This document shows, one piece after another, positions 1 through 9,585 of a DNA stretch of 64,000 nt (position 1 is the first letter of the stretch; each line of letters starts with the position of its first letter). The notes below the pieces were generated by a model, which was given only the letters and a program-made list of their open reading frames with translations, searched no databases and was not told the origin of the DNA. The position numbers were made by a program, and so were the translations under genes. This stretch comes from Lasiosphaeria ovina (Eukaryota; Ascomycota; Sordariomycetes; Sordariales; Lasiosphaeriaceae): positions 558,001-622,000 of the forward strand of contig JAULSN010000009.1 in assembly GCA_033439765.1 (NCBI GenBank), given 5' to 3'.

Positions 1-892
1 AAAATTGTTGATCCATCCGGGCTTTGTTAGTACGTAGGGCAGCCAGATTAATATATTCGCGGGGTTGAGGGTATTCCGAGCGGTCATCCTCGGAAGGTTC
101 TGAGTCCGTGATGTATTCTATATCTTCAATATTGAAGTTGCTAATGTGGCCAACATCCATCTTGTCTGTATGGTCCTTTGAGCTACCGTACGATTGACCT
201 ATCTAATAAATGCCAGGGCCGCTCAACTTCTGAAGAAGCTTGACGAAGTTATTGTAGTCCTTCGGGACGTTGAGTTGGACTTTGAGGCGATCGCGAGTGG
301 CCTTATTAAGTCCCCGGCGTAAAAGGGAGATCTTAATATCGTCAAGCTAGTGATTGGCTCGGGCTTTATATATTAACCGCTCGAAACGCATAAGGAAGCT
401 GGTGATGGCTTTATTATTACGTTATTTACTCGTATAGAACTTGTCTTGTGCGTTCTCGACCTTATTGGGGTCGTCGTATAGACGTTCTAACTAATCCAAT
501 AGGGTCTGAGCGTCGTACGTATCGTTATCTTCAGCTTTGGTCAGCTGAGGCATTACCAAGGCTTGAATCTTTAGATCAAGTCGGCCGTAGACGTAGAAAA
601 ACTAGGCTTCGTCGTTTCCGATCGCAGGTCCATCGATTCGTAGTTTGGCCTTAATAGCAGGGAACCAAGTGTTCTAAGAAAACTCAGAGCCGGTAAATTT
701 CTCTGGGTTAGGAATGCTCGCCTTCGGGCGGGAGCTTCGGCTAGTTAATAGCTCTGTAATTAACGATATGTTGCTCTCCAAGGTCGTGAGCCTGGCGGTA
801 AGATTGTTGTTGTCTTGGTGCAACGCCTTGATGGTTTCTTCATGCTGATTGACGGTATATTGAAGTTGAAAGATCTGGTTATCGGAGTTCAT
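1..892 (-). pseudogene. Ty3/gypsy gag (5' part), RIP-damaged, runs off left edge
   Basis: Reading leftward from an ATG at 892 there is a gag-like protein: a coiled-coil N-terminus (repeated Leu, NLTARLTTLE-type heptads), the PEKFTG motif near residue 62 that opens the capsid-like domain of many gypsy Gags, then after in-frame stops a recognisable capsid region (WFPAIKAKL, YVYGRLDLKIQAL). Gag would assemble the virus-like particle that packages element RNA. Stops are mainly TAG/TAA at expected Gln/Trp codons, as left by RIP. No zinc knuckle or pol is in the window because the element continues past base 1. Family assignment is from motif pattern only. Confidence 0.75.
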
Positions 893-1239
893 CTTGCCGA
901 TCGATCGGGCTAGTCGGCTGGCTTCGTGGAAGGTTGATCGAAGGTTAACCTGACGAAGGTCCGAATATTGAGTTTAAGTCTGTTCAGTTCGGTTCGGGGT
1001 TTAGGTTCGGGTTCGGGGTCCGGCGGTCCGCTACCTGGCCATAGGGTTCTACTTTCTCGTACACTGCTGGAAAAGTAGGGAAGATTTCGGTGATTAAAAA
1101 CCTGGGCGTTTAGGTCGTTAGGTCGGAAGCGATTGAGGGCGACGAAATTGAGGGCATTCAGGGACCTGTCGATTGGCTACTGGGGCCCGCGAAGTATGCC
1201 GACTAGTGGGCTGTCTTTCGCGCTGTTGACCGCGGCCAA
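893..1239 (-). other. Leader of the left-edge gypsy element
   Basis: Lies between the candidate 5' LTR and the gag start on the minus strand. It contains GGTTCGGG-rich low-complexity sequence around 985-1020. A primer-binding-site-like TTGGCCGC lies directly next to the proposed LTR end at about 1232-1240 (minus strand). No protein-coding signal seen. Confidence 0.4.
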
Positions 1240-1569
1240 GTTGGTATTTGAATGGAAAAAAAATCGCGCGCGTAATTACTAGAAAAGAAGAATAAGATCT
1301 ATAGCCTTTCTCAAGCGTGTAGAAATGAGCTTTAAATGATGTGACGGCCCGTAAGGAAGTCAACGGTTCAATGTAGTAACGAATGTGGATTTAAAGCTAA
1401 GGAAGGAAAAAGAAGATCTATCGCAGGGACCGCGTAGGGCGCGGGGAAATAGGTAGTGGTGCGAGCCAAAGGCTGAGTACGTACGAGCTGTGCGCACAGG
1501 CCACACCCTAAATACAATGCAGCCAATAGAATCAATCCTGTTATGTGAGCCCCTGTGGCGACCGTGACA
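1240..1569 (-). repeat. Candidate 5' LTR of the left-edge gypsy element
   Basis: On the minus strand the block opens TGTCACGGTCGCC at 1569 and is followed by a TTGGCCGC-like primer-binding site near 1240. The outer boundary is supported independently: at 1570, immediately outside TGTCACGG, similarity to the 3' end of gypsy family A (compare 28,081-28,218) resumes. This is what is expected if this element inserted into an older family A copy. The inner boundary is less certain because no second LTR copy is in the window. Confidence 0.5.
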
Positions 1570-1963
1570 AGGGGTTTAGGTTCGAAGAACTATACCAAGA
1601 CGATAATAAACCTATAATAAAAGGTTATCCGTTACGTAGGATAACCCGACGTCGATAAGCTAGGGGGGTCAAGCTTCGAGGCGACGCTTTTTTCTAACCC
1701 GGGGGTAGTATTACGGCAGGTACGAAGGATATTTGAGTGGCCCTAATCGATCGCACGCTATACGACTCGAGCTGACTAAGCAACCCCGCTATTGGTAGCC
1801 CGTACCAAGTCCTGCTACGTGACTTATAAAACCTAGCCCACTTCTCCGCGCACCGCGCAGCCTTTTGGAACTTTCTTTTCTTTTTCTTTCTTTAGCTTTA
1901 GATTCTACGAATATAACGATGATTGGTATAGCCCTGTCTCATTAAATCGACTGTGCGGTGATA
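1570..1963 (+). mobile_element. 3' end and LTR of a truncated gypsy family A copy
   Basis: Bases 1570-1705 match the terminal internal region of the complete family A element (28,081-28,218), including the GAAGCTTTTTT-like tract and the polypurine CCCGGGGG directly before the LTR. The LTR is 1706-1963 (258 bp). It matches the LTRs at 15,605-15,872 and 28,219-28,486 but lacks one unit of a 10-bp GGTGGCCCTR duplication present in both of those. Everything upstream has been lost or displaced by the minus-strand gypsy insertion. It abuts the C-terminal end of a MULE transposase pseudogene. Confidence 0.85.
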
Positions 1964-4665
1964 CGTAGACTCTAAATACGGTCGAATTCCTTATACTGTA
2001 TATAGCGGTCCTTATTACGTATAAACCTCTCTAACTACTAGTATAGGGAAAAGTCCAACTTTTTAAGGACTAATTTGCTAGTATAGGGACTAAGGGTATT
2101 CGGGGCGGGGTTCCGGTACGTAGGTACGGCGCCGAGTATAGTTTAGTATTATTCAGTAATTAATTCCATACCTTTCCTAGTAACCTCGGTAGCGGTCTCC
2201 CTAATCTACGGAATACCTAGGTAGTCGCGCCTAATATTATATTTCTTATTCTTCCTAGTATTAAGTAGGGTTTATTTTATTTCCTTAAGTATATTAAGGG
2301 ACTACTTAACGATATTAAGGACTATATTATAGCTTATAATAATAAAGCTCTTAAGGAAGCGATTTATCGACTTAACTAGCTATATAGTCCTATAGCTAAA
2401 GTTAAGGCGCGCGTTAGTATAATAAGTGGCCTATTATAATCTAATCGGTATATACGTCTCCTTAATATAATTAAGTATTTCTACCTATTAAGGAAAAAAT
2501 ACCTTAAGCTTTTCGTATATAAGGTTAAAGCCCTCGACGGTCGGGGTATAGAGTATATACTCCTAAAGCTTATAAATCCCGGTACGGGAGTATTTAACTT
2601 TATTAAGAAGAGGTCCGAGAGGTTCTTCGCCGCTCGCTAGTTTATTAAGCTAGTTAATAATACGTTAGTCGTCTTCGCTAAGGTTATCGTTAGGTTTATC
2701 GTTATTAGAGCCCTAGTTTCCAGCCGCCTCGCTAGCTTAGTCTTATTAAGCTAAATAAGCGGTATTTACCTACGCTACGGCCTGCTTATTCTCTTTACGC
2801 TTAATTTGAAAGACTATATTCTTATTAATATAGGAAATATAGATCTAGGCGTCGGTATTAGGGTAAATACGTACTACGGTATTCTTTATCGCCTTATTAA
2901 AATCGGTTAAGGTAATGGCGGGCTTTCTTATACTAATTTATTCGCGATATTTATTAACCTAGTTAAGTAGCTAGCTAAAGCCTTCTTAACGTTCATTATT
3001 AATTAGCCTGAAGGCATAGCTAAAGACCTTACCCAGGCTATTAAGGCTATAGATCTGGAAAAAAGCGAGGCCCTTACCGTTTGTTTTATATATATTATCG
3101 TATATCTATACCTAGAGGTAGAGCTTCCATATCTCCTCGTACTACGGATTAGTCCAAAATAAGCCCTCTAGCTTAGTCTTCTCTTCATGTTGAAGAGGTT
3201 ATATTGATAGAGCATTAATTAGATTTCAAGCAGTTGAAAGAGTGGTAGTTATGGAAAGGTTTTTACGGAAGTTAGGTTTTGGACTTCTGTGAGCAAGAAA
3301 GGAAGGCGGTGAAGGGCGGCAAAATAGATGATAATAAAGAGCAAGAAAAGTGGAGCAGAATGGTATTTAGATTGTTGTGATTAGTCGAAGACTGATGAAG
3401 ATGTAGTTATTCTAAATACAAAGGTGGGAAATGGACCCCTTATTATACCAGCTTGTATTAACTCGGTTGAACGGAACTCGGCTCTGTTCAACACTTCGAA
3501 CAACGGTCTGAAGCCAACAGAGGATCGTTGGCCAAGGTCGTAGCCGGCCCGGCAGGGCCTGCGGCCAGTTGGCCCGGGCCTGTTGTAGGTGGCCGGCAGG
3601 TGGCCCGGTCCGCGGCCAGGTGGTCCTGTGAGCGGCCTGGCTGTTGGAACCGGTTGCCTGAAGGTCGCCTACTGCCCTGGGGCCAACACCTGTGGCAGTT
3701 GGATCGATTCCAAAGACCGTATACGCGGGGCATTGAGTGGTTGTGGTTGCATTACGTTGTGGTAGGTCCGTAGGTCCGTTGTGTATATAAGCTTTGCAGC
3801 TTATATAAGGTTGCTTATGTAAGGACCCACAATTATTTATAGTTGTATTATTACGTAAGCAGTATAAATATATTTATTATATATTTTTACCTCTTATATA
3901 GTTCTTTTTATATCGTTTATTTTATATCAGGTAAAAAATATATATATTAAAAACCAACACTTCATCTACCTACTTGACTATATACTTAATATCTTCATCG
4001 TCTAGTAGCTTTATTATAGCTTAAAAAGGTAGGTGGCCGGCGAGGTTATCTTTATATAGAGAGTAACGAAGGTTACGGAGTTAACGGCGAGTAAAGTCGA
4101 TACCGGGAAACTTTTTATATACTTCAATAGCAATATCGCGGTTCAATATACTCGGCCTATTATTAAAGGAGGCTACGAATGCCTTCTCTTCGTCGGTCTA
4201 GGACCGCCGGGGGCGAAAGACTTCATTAGGGTTTTTCTCAAGCCTATAATTATAAGCCGGCTCTTTTAGGTTAAAGGTCCATTTCCGGTTATTCTTAACC
4301 AAGGCCATCGTAATAGCCTTGAAGTCGTAGTCGCGCTTCTTAGTATAGGGCGTACGCGAATACGCTTCTAAAAGTCGGATTTTATCCTATATATAGGAAA
4401 TATCGAATCTGGTAGCTTCGAAGTCCTTGACGTAGTTATTAGTACGTAACTTCTTGACGGAAAAGCCGACTAAAATAGCCCAGGCTTGAAGATCGCTCAT
4501 CAATTGATCGATAGTATCATATTAGTGGCTCCAAAGCTTGTGGCCCGGTGGCGGGCGCGGGGCGCGGTCAACTTGTTCATCGGGGTCGCTAAGGTCAACC
4601 GGTTCATCGAGATCGCTAAGGGCAAAGGGGTCGTTAAATACGCCCGGGGGGTCGCGCGCAGCCAT
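1964..4665 (-). pseudogene. Mutator-like (MULE) transposase, RIP-damaged and split by an LTR
   Basis: Starts at an ATG at 4665 with an acidic N-terminus (SDLDEPVDLSDPDEQVD), followed by the FAR1/FLYWCH-like DNA-binding part: KWTFNLKEPAYNYRL (HNH changed to YNY), FRPRRS, then an RQL-RNLRY-like helix, up to 3960. After a solo LTR (3188-3959) the catalytic half follows at about 3183-1964: GLFWTNP, YDNTYKTN-like DDE motif with N-terminal Asp, LTDFNKAIKN with second Asp, and the CxxH block as YISYINKN (Cys and His both now Tyr), then NARLNF...SINRFLKS typical of the MULE C-terminus. TAG/TAA stops interrupt it throughout. The C-terminus is cut by the family A LTR at 1963. No terminal inverted repeats were found. 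Confidence 0.8.
3188..3959. mobile_element. Solo LTR, 772 bp, with CTTCA target duplication
   Basis: Begins TGTTGAAGAGG and ends AAAACCAACA, flanked on both sides by CTTCA (3183-3187 and 3960-3964). It interrupts the MULE transposase reading frame, and the frame halves rejoin outside it. It contains a GC-rich segment (3520-3700) with GGCCGG-type simple repeats and a TATATAAG box at about 3783. It is less RIP-affected than the flanking MULE sequence, so it arrived later. No internal retrotransposon sequence remains, as after LTR-LTR recombination. It differs in sequence from the solo LTR at 30,549. Confidence 0.85.
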
Positions 4666-5600
4666 TTTCTATCGCTAGTTAGTTAGGGAGTTCTGTAAAT
4701 TAATGATGAAGCCGCGCGCAAACCTGCGTGGCGATAAAAATCGCGTTGTTGTTGTTGTGGCTCAATTGACGGTATTGTGGTTATGTGTGGAAGGATTTGG
4801 TGGACTTGGCGATTGCTTCATTTGCAAGTAAGGACTTGGCCTAGGTTGGGGGCCGGCGGGCGGTGTGGTGGCCAGGGCGCAGGGCGTATGATTTTGGCTA
4901 CCATCCGGAAAAGCAAGCCAACCATTGAGCTAGGCCTTTTTGGGCGCAAAAATCTGATTTTGGCTGGGCTAGTGGCTTGGCGCGATGGCCCTATGTATCT
5001 TTTGTATGCGACTACGGTTTAGTAGACGTTCTTGACGGTCCGAGTAGACTCTCCCTTATTTTTTATTTATTTTAATTTCAGGTCCTTGAAATGCATCCAG
5101 CTGGCGGTGTCTATTCGGCGTCTTCAGAGAAGACATGATGCTTCTACAAGAGTCAAGCGCTTTTTTTGTTGGATGATCTGGCTTGCGGGCAGAGATGTTG
5201 CACCGGCTGCTCCCCCAGTAGAAGACGTGCTTGAGGCCCGTGTGTCGTCCTAGCTCTTCGTCGTCTGGGAACGGCGGGTTGTTCGTCGTCGGGGAGGGCG
5301 GCGGGTTGCTCGTGCGGGTCGAGCCTTGAAAAGGCGTGGACCAGCTGGCCAAGGCATCGTCCAAATGCATAAAGGCATCGTGTATAGGTTCGGCGGCGGG
5401 CGATCAAGAGCAACAGCACACGAACGCGAACGCGAAGCCACAGCTGAGAAGGGAAAGGCTGCTGACGACACTTCCCGCGGTGGCGATGGCGACGCCGATG
5501 GCGACGCCGATGCGATTGTCTCAAAAGCTAGTCGCGGTTAGAAGACGAGACGGCTATTGCGAGCCTTCCAGAACCTCACACTGAAGGGTAAGGGTGAGGG
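4666..5600. other. No supported gene; low-complexity GC-rich sequence
   Basis: 4666-5030 is probably the MULE 5' flank. A GACGCCGATGGC repeat around 5485-5515 would encode Asp-Gly/Asp-Ala runs. A 104-codon minus-strand reading frame at 5056-5370 has plausible composition but no domain I recognise and no flanking support, so it is not called. No terminal repeat or RNA gene seen. Confidence 0.3.
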
Positions 5601-5611
5601 TTCGGAGACCA

Positions 5612-6100
5612 AAGCCTGTCACTCGCTTTACCGTCTTTGAGGACTTCTTTTACCATGTGACCTCGGTGGAGAAGCAAAATCAATCCACTTACTGATCTAG
5701 TCTCGCTATGCCGCCGCCGACTTGGGCCCCTCGGATGACCCAGACGAAGCATTCCTGGTCGGGATGCTGGAGAAGGCCGTCGAGAAGCGTAGCGGGGTAT
5801 ACCTTCTCGGCGACCTTGCCCTCCTCGTCCTCAAGCCCGGTTTCCAGAGACGTCACCAACACCGACACCGAGGCGAAGCACCTCCGCTACTACGAGTGGG
5901 TGGCAGAGGGCCGTAAGGACGAGGACGAGGACTCCCCCTTCGAATCGTCAGCCTCCCCCCTCGCAAAATCGGCCTGGACTTCGCACGATGTGCTCTAGGA
6001 AGGTCCCAAGGCCTCGACCTGCGGAAACTGCAGCGCCAGCGGAAATCTCTCCGAGACCTTCCTTGGTTTCAGAAGGACAAGGAATGAATCGCAGCAGGGT
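5612..6100 (+). pseudogene. Unrecognised protein fragment in several frames
   Basis: Three reading frames in succession give protein-like text: a stretch with FEDFFYHVTSVEKQ (about 5632-5690), one with DEAFLVGMLEKAVEK and YLLGDLALLVLK (about 5735-5835), then VTNTDTEAKHLRYYEWVAEG (about 5850-5910), and finally KIGLDFARCAL plus a basic tail (about 5965-6080). Switching frames with no GT-AG junction between them suggests a decayed gene with indels. I do not recognise the family. The helical, charged character is compatible with many fungal hypothetical proteins. Confidence 0.4.
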
Positions 6101-6827
6101 AGCACCGCCGAAAGGGTTAGTAACGAAGCTTAGATGCAGCGCGGGCAGTAACTCAAATCAGCCAATATCGAGGGTATACGGAGGTTGGGGCCAAGAGTGA
6201 AAAGACTACGCTTGCTACTTCTGACTAGAATGTTGAAAGCAGGCAACCTGTGTATTTCGTCTTATATTCTATATTTCTCCTTATGTAGCTACAGGTCAGA
6301 ATAAAGCGCACTGGCCGGGACGAAAGGGAAAGTGCACCATAATACGGGATACGCTAGGAACGGGATCCAATTATCGTTCATTATCGAGATAGAACTCAGC
6401 ATAATGGTTCAGATCATCAAGAAGACACGGGGCCACAGAACACGTATGTAGGCCATAGATAAATACAAGGGAAGTAGACGATAGTTAGATTAACAGGTCT
6501 GGTTGTCCTTTTTCGTAAAAACCTGTGAAGCAATAAGATAAAACGGGCGGCTGAAAAGACACGTATAGTTCAAGTCTATTGTATTAGAAAGAGAACGGAA
6601 AAGAGATGGAGGTGCAAGGAAATACATATGGTAACGAAGCCAATTGGTTGCGCGTGATCTGGATTGACTGAGCATTGAACTGTCTGGGTATTAGATCTGT
6701 CCAAAATATAGGTAATAAAAAAGCGTCTTCTTATAGCTCACAAGATCGCTGAGTATCCCCCGGAAATCCGCATACAGGGCAGGCCTTCCGGGAAAGAGAG
6801 GAATGCCGTAGAAATGAAGGAATTCCA
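6101..6827. other. No supported gene
   Basis: AT-richer sequence without a long reading frame of natural composition. Nothing resembling an LTR boundary, RNA gene or transposase was found. Confidence 0.3.
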
Positions 6828-6930
6828 GGTGCAAGGAATGGAGGGATTTTGAGGGCATTCCGAGCATAAGAAAGGGAGAAAGACAGGCATTTTGGGTCAG
6901 TTTTGTATGAAAGGGTCAATTTCTGGCGAC
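6828..6930. repeat. Dispersed ~110-bp repeat, copy 1
   Basis: Shares with 8362-8489 the ordered blocks GGTGYAAGGAATG, TTGAGGGCATTCCGA, GGGAAGAAA-like, ACAGGCATTT and CAATTTCTGGCGAC. Same orientation in both copies. It may be the end of a DNA transposon whose pogo-like transposase remnant lies between the two copies (8040-8296). The match is imperfect and no terminal duplication is visible. Confidence 0.5.
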
Positions 6931-7330
6931 AGATTGGCAGCCTCGAATATTGGTTTAAGCGGCGAGAGACGCCGTTTTGGGTCGGGTTATCACCCATTCG
7001 CCGAGCGAAGTTACGCGATAGTCTACAATACATATGTGGCTGATACACAGCGCCGAGTCCCTACAACAATGCTCTATAATATGGAACTCTTTATAGTTAT
7101 TAAGTCAAGGTTGTGTCAGATTCTGCCCAGGTGTCTCAAAATGGTTTTCGCGTTGTTGGCTGAACAAGCTTTCTGGACGGGGGCTGTGGTTATACATCCA
7201 TGTTTAAACCTCCAGGTTATTGTCAGGTCCATACCAGCCGAAGCCAGTGAAGTGGCTCAGCTGGCCTGACTGGGGCGCAAAAAAAGTCAAGTATCTCGAA
7301 ACCTAAACGCGGAAACAAAAGCTTAATAAC

Positions 7331-7418
7331 GCGGCAGCCGGGGAAAAATGAAAGCATATTTGAAATCTAAAATCGGCTACGACCGAGGAGGTCAAGGGTT
7401 CAATTCCCGGCTGCGGGA
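7331..7418 (+). other. tRNA-like or SINE-like hairpin with a B box
   Basis: GCAGCCGGGG at the 5' side pairs with CCCGGCTGC at the 3' side. The 3' arm contains GGGTTCAATTCCC, a good match to the polymerase III B box. An A box is not evident and no cloverleaf could be drawn, so this is not called as a tRNA gene. A tRNA-derived SINE remnant is one explanation; a simple terminal hairpin is another. Confidence 0.3.
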
Positions 7419-7442
7419 GAAAAAAAAATGAATTAGAAAAAA

Positions 7443-7495
7443 ATGCGCCCTAACAAAAAAGAAAATGGACCCTTGATCTTTTGCCATTTTAGCTC
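7443..7495 (-). repeat. ~55-bp dispersed repeat, inverted copy
   Basis: Reverse complement of two direct copies at 10,606-10,664 and 10,701-10,757. The shared core is GATCAAGGGTCCATTTTCTTT followed by a GGACGCA-like end. Function unknown. Confidence 0.7.
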
Positions 7496-7688
7496 GAATA
7501 TTATAAGCCTTATAGGGTCTTTTCTGCCCTGCTTATTTATAGAGTCTTGTAGCAATGTTACACACTGCTGAGTATACCGGCAGGGCTAGGAGATTATCGC
7601 GCAGAGTTGTTCTTTTACGATACCGACTTCGACTCATTGCTCATGTAGGAGAAGTGTGAAATTATATGCCACATTCTGGACACGCTTC

Positions 7689-7889
7689 TCAGTATTCAAG
7701 ACATGAGATGTTTCTTGTATAGTCATACGCATGGCAGCTTGCGGTCCATGAACCGCATCCCTCCTCCAGTGGATCGTGTCTTCGAACCGCTCCTGTATTC
7801 TGCAGGCTGATCGCTCTCTGAAAGAGATTGGCGAGGCCGGCTTGGATAAGGTTCAAGACCTGTCCGGCAAGGGCAGAAATCGCGAGCAC
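7689..7889 (-). pseudogene. Unrecognised helical ORF fragment
   Basis: A minus-strand frame with AISALAGQVLNLIQAGL, LFQRAISLQNTGAV reads as amphipathic helices of natural composition, about 40 residues, then degenerates. It lies just downstream of the pogo-like transposase fragment but does not resemble the rest of that family. It may be a piece of an unrelated host gene. No family assigned. Confidence 0.3.
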
Positions 7890-8039
7890 GAACGCATCCC
7901 GGGACTCGACGGTTGGATCCAGTTCCGCGGACTTTGCCCAAGGCTCGCCCGACGAGGAGTTACGATTGGCATAGCATCATCCGCACTGGCTTGGATTTCA
8001 AGGACATCAGGGGCGGCCGCGCCTGTGGGAGTGGCGTGT

Positions 8040-8296
8040 ATTTCAGTCGTCAGTATTCCACAAGCATATGACTCGGAGTAAAGCCGAGTCTTCCCTGCTT
8101 GACGATCCACTCAATGAGCCGCTGTGAGCCTGCGTTGGGTTTGGAGGAGATGTTCTTTGGGGGGGACTCCTTTGAGTCGTCGGTTCAACGTTGTATAACG
8201 AACTTCATGCCTTTCAGCCGCTTTAGGAATAGAAAGCTTGATATCTGTGACGTCTAGGTACGCATTGACCATATTATCGTCACTTTGCTCAGACAT
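8040..8296 (-). pseudogene. pogo/Fot1-type (Tc1-mariner) transposase N-terminus
   Basis: From an ATG at 8296: a helix-turn-helix of the psq/CENP-B type with IPKAAERHEVRYTTLNRRLKG, then QRRLTAA and, after a one-base frame change, a segment reading RLIEWIVKQGRLGFTPSH, the LVEWI..GxxP block between the two HTH units of fungal pogo-like transposases. The DDE domain is absent. A second fragment of the same region lies at 9419-9572 on the plus strand. Too short to be active. Confidence 0.75.
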
Positions 8297-8361
8297 TGTG
8301 GTAGTATAAAATGCTATTCACACTCAAAGGTAGGGGGAGAAACAGAAATAAACGAATCTCC

Positions 8362-8489
8362 GGTGTAAGGAATGCAGTCGGATTGAGGGCATTCCGAACG
8401 TAAGGGCGGGTGTATGGGAAGAAAAACAGGCATTTGCATAAGCAAGGGGAAAACGGTCAATTTGTAGGCAAGGGCCAATTTCTGGCGAC
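8362..8489. repeat. Dispersed ~110-bp repeat, copy 2
   Basis: Matches 6828-6930 block for block, with extra bases in the middle (GGCAAGGGGAAAACGG region). It ends CAATTTCTGGCGACA. It lies just upstream, on the minus strand, of the pogo-like fragment's start codon at 8296. Confidence 0.5.
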
Positions 8490-8585
8490 ATAATTAGAAT
8501 GAGTCTTTGCTCTACTGTCTTTATATCTAAGTATCTAACCACCCCAACCAAGCAGCACAGAACCACACCACCGCGGGCACGGGGA

Positions 8586-8745
8586 CACAAGACACACACA
8601 CACACACACACAAGGGAACTTTGCTTTTCGCTCTCTCTCTCACTCTCTCTCTCTTTCTCACTAGGGAGGCAGGAAAACATGTGTGAGAGGCAGTTGCAAG
8701 GTAGTGGCTTTCTAACTCTCTCTTCCTCATCTCTGTCTCTCGTGC

Positions 8746-8784
<39 letters not shown>

Positions 8785-8800
8785 TGTGTGTGTGGCATTT
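8586..8800. repeat. Cluster of microsatellites (AC)n, (TC)n, (TGCC)n
   Basis: Three simple repeats in 200 bp: AC at about 8592-8612, TC-rich at about 8630-8663, and TGCC at about 8752-8781 grading into TG. The intervening text (GGCACGGGGACA..., GGGAACTTTGCTTTTC) matches the interior of the MITE at 32,967-33,200. The cluster may therefore have grown inside an old copy of that element. Confidence 0.8.
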
Positions 8801-8837
8801 TGGTCGGCAATTCAACTCAATGACGGACGGGTAAAGA

Positions 8838-8892
8838 TTTTGAGCGTAGCGAGCAGCTCGCCGCAGGCGCCCCCGGAGGGCCGCCGGAGGCA
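8838..8892. repeat. GC-rich MITE terminal repeat, single arm
   Basis: TTTGAGCGTAGCGAGCAGC...GGCCGCCGGAGGCAA matches both 57-bp arms of the MITE at 32,967-33,200. It is followed by a purine-rich GAAAAAAGAAATAAA tract as in that copy, then a two-unit tandem repeat of about 55 bp (8893-9003) containing ACAAAGACAGGACAAAGG. The opposite arm was not found. Confidence 0.65.
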
Positions 8893-9089
8893 ACAAAGAG
8901 AGAAGGAAAAAAGAAATAAAACAGCGGACACAAAGACAGGACAAAGGCAACAAAGGGAGAAGGAAAGAAGATATGAACCACCGGACACAAAGACAGGACA
9001 AAGGGCAAGCCCATAACACCGCTATGCACCACAGCAGCTCAGGGCATGGCGTTCTTGCTCAGCGCGCGGATCCTGGCGCCGTAGATAGC

Positions 9090-9398
9090 TGTCGGATGTT
9101 CTGCTGGCGCGAGCTTTGCCGAGTATCTGGACAACACGAGTGCGCATTCACCCACCACCGCACACACACCAACCGGTACTCTGAGGGGCGTTCCTGTGCG
9201 GCAGACCGGCCTACTATTTTGGCCGGACCGGTCCCGCCGAGGTCGTTGATGCGGCTTGTTCGTCGTCGCTGGTGGCAATTAACCGCGCGGTGAAGGCGAC
9301 CTGGGGAGGCGAATGCGGCATTGCTCTTGCTGGAGGCATCAACGTCACGGTGGGAGCAAACAACTTCCTCGACCTGGGAGGGGTGGCTTCTTTTAAAG
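9090..9398 (+). pseudogene. Polyketide synthase ketosynthase fragment (active-site part)
   Basis: Translating from about 9231 gives GPAEVVDAACSSSLVAI, the ketosynthase nucleophile block (usually DTACSSS; the catalytic Cys is kept), then ECGIALAGGINV and NNFLDLGG, in the order of an iterative fungal type I PKS. Upstream in another frame EYLDNTSAHSP resembles the preceding DNT..S loop. The fragment stops at a 17-base poly-C run (9403-9419), where a pogo fragment begins. The complementary C-terminal part of a ketosynthase lies at 35,435-36,265. Intact enzymes exceed 1,500 residues, so this is a remnant. Confidence 0.8.
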
Positions 9399-9418
9399 GA
9401 GTCCCCCCCCCCCCCCCC

Positions 9419-9572
9419 CTCAAAGAAGAGGTCCTCCAAAAACACAATGCAGGCTCACAGAGCCTCGAGAAAAGCGGCTCGTTGAGTGGATCGTCAAGCA
9501 TGGAAGACTCGGCTTTGTTCCGAGATACTCAGCAGTGTGTAGCATTGCTACAAGACTCTGTAAAGAAGCAAG
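9419..9572 (+). pseudogene. pogo/Fot1-type transposase fragment, second copy
   Basis: The frame starting near 9437 reads QCRLTEPREKRLVEWIVKHGRLGFVPRYS. It is the same HTH-linker region as in 8040-8296 but on the opposite strand, and slightly better preserved (REKRLVEWI). It begins directly after the poly-C run that ends the PKS fragment. Confidence 0.7.
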
Positions 9573-9585
9573 GTAAAAAGACCCT

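Noticed and set aside
8324..9019. 231-codon minus-strand frame with many Ser, Cys and Val
   Set aside because: Built from microsatellites and the MITE arm (VCVCVC, AGRQAGRQAGRQ); not a gene.
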